Below are positions 36,901 to 44,537 of a stretch of 64,000 nt of DNA, in pieces. The translations under genes were made by a program, and so were the position numbers. How positions within the stretch are numbered: the first letter of the stretch is position 1; the number at the start of each line of letters is the position of its first letter. The notes under the pieces are model-generated. The model saw only the letters and a program-made list of their open reading frames with translations, did no database searches and had not been told where the DNA came from. This stretch comes from Candidatus Zixiibacteriota bacterium (lineage in GTDB: Bacteria; Zixibacteria; MSB-5A5; GN15; JAAZOE01): positions 1-64,000 of the forward strand of contig JAGLON010000041.1 in the NCBI GenBank assembly GCA_023138975.1, given 5' to 3'.

Positions 36901-37395
36901 AAGTTCGCACTAAAGAGTGATAGAAAAGGGGTCAGAACAATTGCCCATAGACGTCTCTATGACTGGCTGTTGCAGAAGAATCTTGGAGATTGTCTATCGG
37001 ACATCCTTCATGATGATTGGAATGCGCAGGCGTATGCATCATTGATGCCGATATTGATCCAGCGCACAAATCTGATAAGTGAAACACGCACTAAAAGTGA
37101 TTGGGTTGAATTACTTGGTCGAGACGATATAGGCATCTTTTTACGGATTAATTCCCACGAAAATGAACGCTGGTTTAACCGAGAGCAGTTTACTAAACTG
37201 ATTGACATTTTATTTATTCATGAACTGTGCATAGATATTTCAAAAGATGATGATGTGTCTACTAAACGAGATGTTATTATCAGCAATAAAAATAGTATTG
37301 AGGCATTCGCGGAAAAATCAGGGTATCAAATAGAAAAATTCCTGCTTCTATTATTTCCGGAAAAAGATAATCACAAGAAAAAAGCCGGTAACTAA
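33928..37395 (+). CDS. GH13-like glycoside hydrolase, long form
   Basis: A 1155-residue cytoplasmic protein with a GH13 (alpha-amylase superfamily) catalytic barrel in the middle. Region I is ASDMVPNHMG (D410, N414, H415), region II IIRFDAAMT with nucleophile D530, region III LLAEAFW with acid/base E595, and region IV FMNNPDEKTA with D656. The spacing fits GH13. In region IV the usual N-H-D is N-P-D, as in GlgE-type enzymes, so substrate or donor handling may differ. About 350 residues precede the barrel and about 400 follow (beta domain, then a helical tail from roughly 900). No signal peptide is seen. It may act on an intracellular glucan. The ribosome site is weak. Confidence 0.82.
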   Translation: MNTDKSLQKYFPFGLQVSRKTWEWLKLNTVFSDNRFMPPSSSAFAIRKLTDRYNLSIVHGDSKNWPVRPGQLVTASIINSILRYILHLYSHEENPFIMSGALGWIEANSSEAVSEKSIASFVDYFPPHDVYKGQKPELFISDSNEFGSNQELITQESILLSLSMANPAFRPFHPFYDNTELTTNSPFNPFVAYLEDYFEDKPDFGPLGEPLFECLRAPMKACPNSLEGQLDFIKTKWAKFLPKDLLMSVMLAGDILQEEYRVRGWGPGPNIALEFGKKAYGSIDYEYPEPAAFSRDADWMSNVVILAKTVYVWLDQLSKQYNRKITLLNEVPDEELNKLARWGFSGLWLIGIWERSKASQKIKQIMGNPEAAPSAYSLYDYTIAEDLGGEEAYQDLRKRAWDRGIRLASDMVPNHMGIYSKWVIEHPDWFIQSEHPPFPVYQFTGVNLSEDDNATVQIEDGYWEHRDASVVFKRIDNKSGEVRYIYHGNDGTSTPWNDTAQLNFMKAEVREAVIQTVLHVARKFPIIRFDAAMTLAKKHYQRLWFPQPGDGGAIPSRAEQGMTRPQFDEIFPKEFWREVVDRVAAEVPDTLLLAEAFWLMEGYFVRTLGMHRVYNSAFMNMLKMEENDKYRMTIKNVLEFSPEVLKRFVNFMNNPDEKTAVEQFGKGDKYFGIAVMMVTMPGLPMFGHGQLEGFTEKYGMEYYRAYWDEEVDEGLIRRHEHELFPLMRRRNIFSGSENFALYDFTTSDGWVNENVFAYSNRSGDERAIIIYNNSYDSTEGKIHSSTAINVGSAEAKQFVHRSLIDALQLNTAPGHIYRFCDYRTGLQYLRSGEQLARDGFFTKLYGYQYYAFMDFQEIYDSDGSWSRLMNNLYGGGIRDIDEAYTELQLSSILKPFRDLIYSIFTGRSLYLVKNKEDISGELSIPLKHMFDAIIDHENLTDIETVKFNEVITEAIRQLTDILIESSDTVVTKTKRLNADLILISKIILAIGKFALKSDRKGVRTIAHRRLYDWLLQKNLGDCLSDILHDDWNAQAYASLMPILIQRTNLISETRTKSDWVELLGRDDIGIFLRINSHENERWFNREQFTKLIDILFIHELCIDISKDDDVSTKRDVIISNKNSIEAFAEKSGYQIEKFLLLLFPEKDNHKKKAGN

Positions 37396-37402
37396 TACCG
37401 GC
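37378..37402 (-). terminator. Terminator of C10 protease gene
   Basis: GCCGGTA and TACCGGC (37384-37390, 37396-37402) form a stem; on the minus strand it is followed by six T (37378-37383). It overlaps the last codons of the converging glycosidase gene. Confidence 0.75.
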
Positions 37403-37441
37403 ATTTATCTTAAATATTTATAAAAGCGCTCATTTGAATTA

Positions 37442-39817
37442 TCAGCATCCTGAGCAGGGAGCCGGACCGCCTTTGAAAATGTAGTTTATAAGGTAAACGG
37501 CATCGGCAATATTGACTGTTCCATCACAATTTGCCTCAGCAGCATCAACCGGAATCGGAGCCGGGCCGCCTTTAAACACATAATTTATAATATAGACCGC
37601 ATCACCAAGGTTGGTCTGTAAATCCGCGTTTGAATCGCCGCAAAGAAATGCATCACCGTCAATTTCTACGTCATCTATATACCAGCCTTCAAAAGCGGTA
37701 TTGCCGTCCGAGCCAAAGCGGAACATTATTTGTGCCTGACCAGTATAAGCCGATAAATCAAAACTAAGTTGCTGCCAGTCATTGTTGCCGGAGAAGCATG
37801 GCGTGCCGCTAGCAAACGGACTGGCTGAGTTATTTATTATTGTGTGACTATAACCTTCATCAGGAGTTATTTGAATCCAACCACCACCATCGACAGAAAT
37901 CATCACAATTGCGCCATCCCAGGCAGTAGTATCGGAACCAAATTCTGACTCCATCCAGTGCCAAAAAGTGAACACTGCATTAAAAGGTAGATTGAATGGC
38001 TGAGTTAGCAATCCGGCATCAAGTCCATCACCGTAGATAGCGTCTCCGTATCCGCCAACTTTCCAGCTTGATGCTCCCGAATGTGCACGATACGTATCAA
38101 CATGCCACTCATCAGAGAAAGTTGGAGTAACTGCTTTATGCCGCCAGAAACCTTCACCCGATTCAATATCATCGGCAAAACCGGTTTGTTTTCCTATGAG
38201 AACTAAAACAGTATCGACCGAAGAATACCCTCCGTCAGCGGACAGGTTGATAACTAATTCTGCGATATGCGGATCGGAGTATCCGGCTGACACCTCGATT
38301 ACAAAATCTGTTTGAGAACTACTCTGGGCGCCCCATGAAATGGGGGAGTCAAAGCTGGTTATAGAGGAGGTTACGGTCAAATAGCTATCTGAAGTAGAAA
38401 TTGTTCCGGTAGTATTAGTGGCATTCAATCCGTTATTTTGAATTATGACCGATATGTCCATAGACTCACCGCCTTCAATGAATCCGTCAGAATTACCTGA
38501 TGCTTCAGCTATGGTGTGACTGATGCAGTCCAATATCGGAGTATTTTGAGGATGTATTTCAGTAACCATGTATTCTTCTGATGCCGGGCAGACGCTATCG
38601 GGTTCGACCCAACTACAATACAAACTATCTAATACAAACCAAGCCGTAAAGCTTCCACCCCAGCCGTAATTCATATGATACTCATATTGCAAACCATCTG
38701 AACGATATCCATCGCATACTATGGAATGGCTTCTTATTCGGTATTGCGTCGGCTGGTTTTTGTCTATCTGTTCTTTTATTTGTCCATACCAACCGGCTAA
38801 ATCATAACCGGTGCGATCATCACGATGAACTTCGGAACTGTATTTATAGTACTGAGATAACACGGCGGCGGCATTTCCGGTATAAGCCCCGGAACCACAA
38901 GCCCCATAATTCATACTATGCGCCACCCCGACATCGTAGCACAAAGCCGCTAATTCTGTCGAATCAGCCGAGGAACAGCCGTCATCGCAACTATCAATAA
39001 TATGATTCCAGTCAATAATATTTGTAAAATCTGCGGTCAATTCCTCTGCAGGAGTACTGCCTTCGCAAGAATTGTCTCCGTTCCAGGTGTATGTATGACT
39101 ACCAACACCTGATATAGGCCATTGCCAGTAGGCCATAATCTGGGCAGTCGCAGTAGCGACACAACCAACTACTGTACGTCCACCATCGCCCATTGGGCAA
39201 TCATTAGAATATGGTGCTCGTTGGTGCCAACTGGTTGTCAATAGTGGACCGCCTTCTTCCAGAGCACTTTTTTCGACACTACGAGATAGCATAAAGTCTT
39301 CAGTCGATAGAGTATATATGTCCCATTTGTCTCGCTGACCATGACCAAATAAAGCTTCTTCGTTTATTGGCTGTTTTGCTTCCAAACTGCCGAATTGGGC
39401 GATATAGATATCAAACCGGGAGCGCAGCATCTCTTGGACCATTAAGATGAACCCGTTTTCCTGCTTTTCATCCAAAACATATTTGTCGGAATAAGCCTTG
39501 ATTGGAGTCATCTCTTTTAATGCAGGTACCAATACAAAACCGACAGGAGAAATAGTGTAGTAAGTAGCCAGTACAGTATCGCCCGATTCTATCTGCCCGA
39601 CGCCAATTATATCTGGGGCAACTGATTTATTCCACTGTCCTCGTTCAGAGACTGTTTGCAAAAGCCAGTTGCGGCAGACTTGCTCCATTTCATCAGGACT
39701 TGCTATTTCAGCATAAGCCGGTATTATAAACATATTTAAACTGAAAAATAATAAGAGAAAAAGAAGAGAAGATTTACACAACAAATTGAGATAACCTCGT
39801 TGAAACCTGTCTGTCAT
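37442..39817 (-). CDS. Secreted C10 (streptopain-like) protease with dockerin-like tail
   Basis: A 791-residue secreted cysteine protease. A signal peptide (residues 1-36) is followed by a Spi/propeptide region and the C10 catalytic domain: LLTTSWHQRAPYSNDCP, catalytic C219 in VVGCVATATAQIMAYW, H364 in HSIVCDGY, and YHMNYGWGG. Then come a CARDB/Ig-like domain, a MAM-like beta-sandwich (DDIESGEGFW to GWYIDDVEI, about 545-715) and a dockerin-like pair (GDSNADLQTNLGDA; EANCDGTVNIADA) ending in FKGGPAPCSGC. A GGGAG ribosome site precedes the ATG. The tail is the same type as in the M28 peptidase (23687) and the cohesin-like protein (46160), so they may share a surface complex or sorting route. 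Confidence 0.9.
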   Translation of the reverse strand: MTDRFQRGYLNLLCKSSLLFLLLFFSLNMFIIPAYAEIASPDEMEQVCRNWLLQTVSERGQWNKSVAPDIIGVGQIESGDTVLATYYTISPVGFVLVPALKEMTPIKAYSDKYVLDEKQENGFILMVQEMLRSRFDIYIAQFGSLEAKQPINEEALFGHGQRDKWDIYTLSTEDFMLSRSVEKSALEEGGPLLTTSWHQRAPYSNDCPMGDGGRTVVGCVATATAQIMAYWQWPISGVGSHTYTWNGDNSCEGSTPAEELTADFTNIIDWNHIIDSCDDGCSSADSTELAALCYDVGVAHSMNYGACGSGAYTGNAAAVLSQYYKYSSEVHRDDRTGYDLAGWYGQIKEQIDKNQPTQYRIRSHSIVCDGYRSDGLQYEYHMNYGWGGSFTAWFVLDSLYCSWVEPDSVCPASEEYMVTEIHPQNTPILDCISHTIAEASGNSDGFIEGGESMDISVIIQNNGLNATNTTGTISTSDSYLTVTSSITSFDSPISWGAQSSSQTDFVIEVSAGYSDPHIAELVINLSADGGYSSVDTVLVLIGKQTGFADDIESGEGFWRHKAVTPTFSDEWHVDTYRAHSGASSWKVGGYGDAIYGDGLDAGLLTQPFNLPFNAVFTFWHWMESEFGSDTTAWDGAIVMISVDGGGWIQITPDEGYSHTIINNSASPFASGTPCFSGNNDWQQLSFDLSAYTGQAQIMFRFGSDGNTAFEGWYIDDVEIDGDAFLCGDSNADLQTNLGDAVYIINYVFKGGPAPIPVDAAEANCDGTVNIADAVYLINYIFKGGPAPCSGC

Positions 39818-39966
39818 TTTTTAACTCCCATTTTCCCGGATTAATGAGAATATGTCAAATTGCGGTTAAGTAAAAATTCTGTATTCAGGCGGCATGACGC
39901 GGTACTCGTGAAGGATTTTTAGTTAAATCCAATATAAATCTTTATTCAAACGATGCAACTACAATC

Positions 39967-39993
39967 TTGAGGGGTATTACCTTATGTTATAAT
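39967..39993 (+). promoter_or_regulatory. Promoter of ettA
   Basis: TATAAT (39988-39993) is preceded by TGT, giving an extended -10. TTGAGG (39967-39972) lies 15 bases upstream. The start codon is 70 bases further down. Confidence 0.5.
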
Positions 39994-40063
39994 CAAAGAT
40001 TGCCAAAAGCGTTTGAATAGATTACTTTTTAGCAATCTGATTATTCTACTGAAAGGGATGATA

Positions 40064-41743
40064 ATGGCGGATCAATATATATTCACAATGTTGGGACTAA
40101 ATAAATATTACGGTCAAAAACAAGTCCTTAAAAACATCAACCTGTGTTTCTACCCCGGCGCGAAAATAGGTATTGTTGGTGAAAATGGGTCCGGAAAATC
40201 AACGGTCCTTAATATTATGGCGGGAAACGATGAGGAGTTTCAAGGGGATGCTTTTATCACCAAAGGGTATGAGGCCGGCATGGTCAAACAGGAACCATTA
40301 CTTTCCGATGATTGGACCGTTCATAAGACGATTGAATCAGCTTTTCAAAAGACTGCTGATATGCTAAAAGAATTTGAGGACATCTCCGCGAGTATGGCAA
40401 ATCCTATGTCAGATGATGAAATGCAGACCGCTTTGGATAAAATGGGGCAGCTTCAGGAAACGCTTGATGCTACCGACGCCTGGAATCTCGACTATAAAAT
40501 AAAACTCGCCAGCGACGCTCTTTGCCTGCCGGGAAATGATAGAATAATAAACACTCTGAGCGGTGGTGAAAAACGCCGTGTTGCGTTGTGCAAGGCTCTT
40601 CTTGAACAGCCGGATTTGCTCCTACTGGACGAGCCGACTAACCATCTCGATGCCGAAACAGTATCATGGCTAGAAAATCAGTTAAAAGATTACCCCGGAA
40701 CAGTCCTGATTGTCACCCATGATAGGTATTTTCTCGATAATATCACAAAATGGATTCTCGAACTCGAAGGCGGCGCCGGTATTCCTTATGAGGGCAATTA
40801 TACATCGTGGTTGGAGCAGAAAATAACTCGCCTTTCAGAAAAAGCCAAAGATAGCTCTCCTCGAGCCAAAGCTCTTGGACGTGAACTTTCCTGGATTAAA
40901 ATGAATAACAAAGACCGTGCGGAAATGGCCCGGAACCGTATTGCTGAATATGAGCAATTAGTAGCCCGGGAAACAGCGGCGACTAAAAATGATAATTCTT
41001 TATTTCAGATTGCTCCGGGGCCGGAACTTGGAAGTAAAGTCATCACTTTTGAAAACGTCTCAAAGCAGTTTGATGATCTACTACTGTTTGAAAACGCCGG
41101 ATTTACCGTTCCTCGCTCGGCAGTAGTTGGCCTGGTCGGTCCCAACGGTACCGGCAAAACGACATTATTCAAAATGATAGTTGGCGAGGAAAAGCCAACC
41201 TCAGGAAGTGTTGAAGTTGGCTCCTCGGTGAAGATTTCCTACGTCAACCAAGAACGGGACATGCTCGATTCTGAAAAAAGCCTGATTGAGGAAATAGGGG
41301 AAGGAGCCTCGGAAATCTTAATTGGCAATCGGGAAATACCGATTCGGAAATATATAGCTCAATTTGGTTTCAAAGGAGCAGATCAACAGAAAAATGTCGG
41401 TGATTTTTCCGGTGGTGAACGAAATCGATGCCAATTGGCTAAAGTGCTGAAGTCCGGAGGAAATGTCTTACTACTCGATGAACCTACTAATGATCTTGAT
41501 GTCAATACCCTTCGTATGCTCGAAGAGGCAATCCTCAATTTCAGCGGCTGTGTCTTAACAATTTCTCATGACAGGTTCTTCCTAAACCGGATTTGTACCC
41601 ATCTGATCGTTTTTGAAGGGGATGGTAAACTCCACTGGTTTGAAGGCAATTTTGACGATTATGAAGAATGGCGCAAAAAAGAATTGGGAAGCTCTTACTT
41701 TGAAAACCGCCGTAATCGTTATCGTAAATTACTGAGCAAATAG
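40064..41743 (+). CDS. ettA: EttA, energy-dependent translational throttle (ABC-F)
   Basis: A 559-residue ABC-F ATPase close to E. coli EttA length. Two ATPase domains carry Walker A GENGSGKST and GPNGTGKTT, signatures LSGGEKRRVALCKALL and FSGGERNRCQLAKVL, and Walker B LLLLDEPTNHLD and VLLLDEPTNDLD. The linker and arm between the halves are present. The protein binds the ribosomal E site and regulates the first elongation steps by energy status. The start ATG at 40064 has GAAAGGGAT six bases upstream; the ATG at 40058 or an upstream start at 40013 would add unlikely hydrophobic residues. Confidence 0.93.
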   Translation: MADQYIFTMLGLNKYYGQKQVLKNINLCFYPGAKIGIVGENGSGKSTVLNIMAGNDEEFQGDAFITKGYEAGMVKQEPLLSDDWTVHKTIESAFQKTADMLKEFEDISASMANPMSDDEMQTALDKMGQLQETLDATDAWNLDYKIKLASDALCLPGNDRIINTLSGGEKRRVALCKALLEQPDLLLLDEPTNHLDAETVSWLENQLKDYPGTVLIVTHDRYFLDNITKWILELEGGAGIPYEGNYTSWLEQKITRLSEKAKDSSPRAKALGRELSWIKMNNKDRAEMARNRIAEYEQLVARETAATKNDNSLFQIAPGPELGSKVITFENVSKQFDDLLLFENAGFTVPRSAVVGLVGPNGTGKTTLFKMIVGEEKPTSGSVEVGSSVKISYVNQERDMLDSEKSLIEEIGEGASEILIGNREIPIRKYIAQFGFKGADQQKNVGDFSGGERNRCQLAKVLKSGGNVLLLDEPTNDLDVNTLRMLEEAILNFSGCVLTISHDRFFLNRICTHLIVFEGDGKLHWFEGNFDDYEEWRKKELGSSYFENRRNRYRKLLSK

Positions 41744-41819
41744 TTGTATGTAGCAGTTTTAGGCGTAGTATTATTAACAAAATATTGTGAACCACAATAA
41801 CTCTATATTTGTATCATAT

Positions 41820-41849
41820 TTGAGCGGAATTTTCGTAACCAAATACTAT
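41820..41849 (+). promoter_or_regulatory. Possible promoter of sigma/anti-sigma genes
   Basis: TTGAGC (41820-41825) and TACTAT (41844-41849) with an 18-base spacer, 22 bases before the ATG. A GGAATTTT at 41826 looks like an ECF -35, but no CGTC lies at the right distance, so self-regulation by the ECF factor is not supported. Confidence 0.35.
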
Positions 41850-41870
41850 ATATAGGCGTCATAATATCGG

Positions 41871-42443
41871 ATGAATAATAATAGCAGTGAGTTTTGGTCA
41901 GCCCTGGAGCCTGAATACAGAAAAGCTATGCTATTTTGTCGTAAATTAACCGGAAATCGGGAGAGAGGTGATGACCTTTTTCAAGATTCTATGGTTCAGG
42001 CATTTAGCCATTTCGAGTCACTGCGAAACCGAAAGGCATTTCGGTCTTGGCTGTATCGAATTATGATAAATAGGTTCAACAGCAAAATGAGGCGTCCTTT
42101 GTGGAAACGTCTGGTACCGTTTCATCCAGATTTACACAGCGACTTGGTTGTAGAAGATCCGGTCGATATGCTGGCCGCCAAAAGACTCCTTAAGTTTGCC
42201 TTTCAAGCCATAAGCTCAGATCAGCAGGTACTGGTTACGCTGCATGAGTTAGAAGGCTGGCCGATTAACGAATTGGCTTCCTTGCTGAATAAAACAGAAG
42301 GCGCTGTTAAGGCGTCCCTGTTTCGAGCGAGAAATAAGATGAAAAAGGCCATAGAACAGCAGCAAAAAAAGCAGTCAAGGCAGGTTAGTGAATCAAAATC
42401 TAAAAAAGTGAGGGCGTCCGATGCAGTGTCGCGAAGTCAGTAA
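41871..42443 (+). CDS. ECF-type RNA polymerase sigma factor
   Basis: A 190-residue sigma-70 family factor. Region 2 is NRERGDDLFQDSMVQAFSHF, then FRSWLYRIMINRF for -10 recognition. Region 4 is VLVTLHELEGWPINELASLL followed by TEGAVKASLFRARNKM, a standard helix-turn-helix. Region 3 is absent, as in ECF factors. The Lys/Ser-rich tail overlaps the next gene by 23 bp, and that gene looks like an anti-sigma factor, so the pair is co-translated. The regulated genes cannot be read from this window. Confidence 0.9.
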   Translation: MNNNSSEFWSALEPEYRKAMLFCRKLTGNRERGDDLFQDSMVQAFSHFESLRNRKAFRSWLYRIMINRFNSKMRRPLWKRLVPFHPDLHSDLVVEDPVDMLAAKRLLKFAFQAISSDQQVLVTLHELEGWPINELASLLNKTEGAVKASLFRARNKMKKAIEQQQKKQSRQVSESKSKKVRASDAVSRSQ

Positions 42444-43071
42444 ACAGATTCAGCGCATGCTTCACAAAGAACTAAACGGACTCGACAACTCTGCGCTTAA
42501 GCATATAAAGCAATGCTCTAAGTGTTACCACGAATATACTGTGGTACAAGCACTAAGAACTTCATATAAAACCGTACGTGAAATGCCGAAACAGGATATA
42601 ATACCCTTTACTGAAATAAAAAATACTGTCGAGAATTCTGTGAATGGCCTAAAAAAGAACCCTGATTCCAGAAGCTGGGGGTTCAGGAAACCGGTTTTGT
42701 CATTCAGCCTGGGTACTCTTTTTGTGGTTTTCTGCCTTTTTGCGTTAATACCTTTTCAATACAGTAAAACAATTGGCTATGAAGTTGCCTTTGCCGGGGT
42801 TGATATAACCATTGTGGAAGAAGATAACTTCATTTGCGACATCCTTTGCGATTTAGGCTTGCACGATGCTGATGTTGATGTTAAAGGATGCAATGTTACC
42901 TGCAGTTTGCTGATAATTGATCTTGCATCGAAAGAAGATGCTGAAAAAGTGGTTGAAGCATTTACTTTAATTAGTGATCATAACATTACCAGCAATGTGA
43001 TTCCAATAAAAGCGCGTAAGTCGGCAACGCTGCTCAACCGCGCCAACGATAAAATATTAAGTTCTGATTAA
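42421..43071 (+). CDS. Anti-sigma factor with zf-HC2 type zinc motif
   Basis: A 216-residue membrane protein. The N-terminal cytoplasmic domain has C3 and the H-x3-C-x2-C motif in HIKQCSKC (H28, C32, C35), typical of zinc-binding anti-sigma domains. One transmembrane helix follows at about 94-113 (FSLGTLFVVFCLFALIPF). The periplasmic part of about 100 residues has four cysteines in DNFICDILCDLG and KGCNVTCSLLI, so it may sense redox or metal stress. It overlaps the sigma gene by 23 bp. The sensor identity is inferred from position and architecture only. Confidence 0.8.
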   Translation: MQCREVSKQIQRMLHKELNGLDNSALKHIKQCSKCYHEYTVVQALRTSYKTVREMPKQDIIPFTEIKNTVENSVNGLKKNPDSRSWGFRKPVLSFSLGTLFVVFCLFALIPFQYSKTIGYEVAFAGVDITIVEEDNFICDILCDLGLHDADVDVKGCNVTCSLLIIDLASKEDAEKVVEAFTLISDHNITSNVIPIKARKSATLLNRANDKILSSD

Positions 43072-43072
43072 G

Positions 43073-43402
43073 TTATTTTGAGTTAAACAAGTACTTTTTA
43101 AAATCAACTTTGTCACCTATCCCGAATTCAATTCCTTCATCCTCAAGCAATTGTTTTTGAAGCTCATAACCTTGCCCCGGACGCAACGAAATCGTTCCTT
43201 TACTGTTTATAATCCTATGCCAGGGGAGATTATCACTTTTTGAACTTGAGTGCAGAATTCGGACCACCATTCGAGCCGCTCTCGGATTGCCGGCCAAAGC
43301 CGCTATTTGCCCATAGGTAGCAATCTTACCGGCCGGGATACTCTTGATTACCGTTTTGACAGCTTTTGTAAAAGGAGTTGTCTTTTTCTCTTCATTACTC
43401 AA
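43073..43402 (-). CDS. Alkyltransferase-like protein (ATL)
   Basis: A 109-residue member of the MGMT family. GKIATYGQIAALAGNPRAAR is the DNA-binding helix-turn-helix region. The active-site motif is PWHRIINS, with Trp61 in place of the catalytic cysteine of O6-alkylguanine transferases (PCHR). Such ATL proteins bind O6-alkylguanine DNA, cannot transfer the alkyl group, and pass lesions to nucleotide excision repair. E. coli YbaZ is of this type. The start is TTG at 43402 with no clear ribosome site, so the exact start is uncertain; there is no ATG before the domain. Confidence 0.88.
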   Translation of the reverse strand: MSNEEKKTTPFTKAVKTVIKSIPAGKIATYGQIAALAGNPRAARMVVRILHSSSKSDNLPWHRIINSKGTISLRPGQGYELQKQLLEDEGIEFGIGDKVDFKKYLFNSK

Positions 43403-43566
43403 GATGTTATTGGCCTATATATTCGTTATTCGGATTCACATACTACGAGAAAACCGACGCTTGATTTACTGCTATAGAGATAGTATATATACATCTAACA
43501 GAAAAGAAAATGAAAAACATCCTCGTACGATTTGAGATGTAGGGCTAATAGAAGAGGCTGGGACTG

Positions 43567-44517
43567 ATGAAAAAGATTCTTATTACCGGAGCAATTGGGC
43601 AAATCGGCTCCGAAATAACCGTAGTTTTAAGAAAAATATATGGTGAAGAGAATGTCATCGCGACTGATATTCGGATGCCTTCTGATTTACAACTGCGAGA
43701 TTCGGGGCCGTTTGAATTCCTTGATGTAACCGACGAACATCATATAACCCGGGTTATGCAGCAGTATAAAATCGATACTATCTATCATATGGCGGCAATT
43801 TTATCGGCAATTGGTGAGACTCGTCCCGGTATCGCCTGGCAGGTAAATATGGGTGGTTTATACAATATGCTCGAAGCAGCCCGTCAATATAAGTGCAAGA
43901 TGTTCTTTCCCAGCTCCATTGGTGCCTTTGGTCCCTCAACACCGATGGACTGCACGCCACAATTGACAATTATGCGACCGGAAACGATGTATGGTGTGAC
44001 CAAGCTCTCCGGTGAACTGTTATCCGATTATTATTTTAAGAAATTTGGAGTTGATACTCGCTCCGTACGTTTTCCGGGATTAATCTCCTATGAAACAGAG
44101 CCGGGCGGTGGTACAACCGATTATGCCGTAGAAATATTCTTCGAGGCTATCAAGCATGCCTCTTATACCTGTTATCTTCGAAACGATTGTTCTCTCGATA
44201 TGATGTATATGCCTGATGCCGTAAAGGCGTTAATAGACTTAATGGAAGCTGATAGTTCAAAACTAGCAAACCGTAATGCTTATAATGTTACCGCGATGCA
44301 TTTTACTCCGGAGATACTGGCTGCGGAAATTAGAAAACATATTCCGGAATTTAAAATCAGCTATAGCGTCGATCCTGTACGTCAGGCAATTGCTGATTCC
44401 TGGCCGAATTCGATGGATGACAGTGCCGCCCGCTCAGAATGGAATTGGAAACCGAACTATGACCAAGCGGCAATGGTTAACGACATGATTGTCAAAATCA
44501 GACAAAAGATAAAATAG
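43567..44517 (+). CDS. SDR-type L-threonine 3-dehydrogenase
   Basis: A 316-residue extended short-chain dehydrogenase. It has the NAD-binding GAIGQIG near the start, and the catalytic MYGVTKLSGE with Tyr and Lys. Its sequence resembles UDP-galactose 4-epimerase-like threonine dehydrogenases more than sugar epimerases. The next gene, 20 bp downstream, encodes glycine C-acetyltransferase, and the two enzymes catalyse threonine to 2-amino-3-oxobutyrate to glycine plus acetyl-CoA. The pairing is the main support for this substrate. A generic NAD-dependent epimerase remains possible. Confidence 0.82.
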   Translation: MKKILITGAIGQIGSEITVVLRKIYGEENVIATDIRMPSDLQLRDSGPFEFLDVTDEHHITRVMQQYKIDTIYHMAAILSAIGETRPGIAWQVNMGGLYNMLEAARQYKCKMFFPSSIGAFGPSTPMDCTPQLTIMRPETMYGVTKLSGELLSDYYFKKFGVDTRSVRFPGLISYETEPGGGTTDYAVEIFFEAIKHASYTCYLRNDCSLDMMYMPDAVKALIDLMEADSSKLANRNAYNVTAMHFTPEILAAEIRKHIPEFKISYSVDPVRQAIADSWPNSMDDSAARSEWNWKPNYDQAAMVNDMIVKIRQKIK

Positions 44518-44537
44518 CTATTCAAGGAGATTCTTAC

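Noticed and set aside
41826-41860. ECF-type autoregulatory promoter (GGAATTTT with CGTC)
   Set aside because: The distance between the two elements is about 25 bases, too long for ECF promoters, which use about 16-17.
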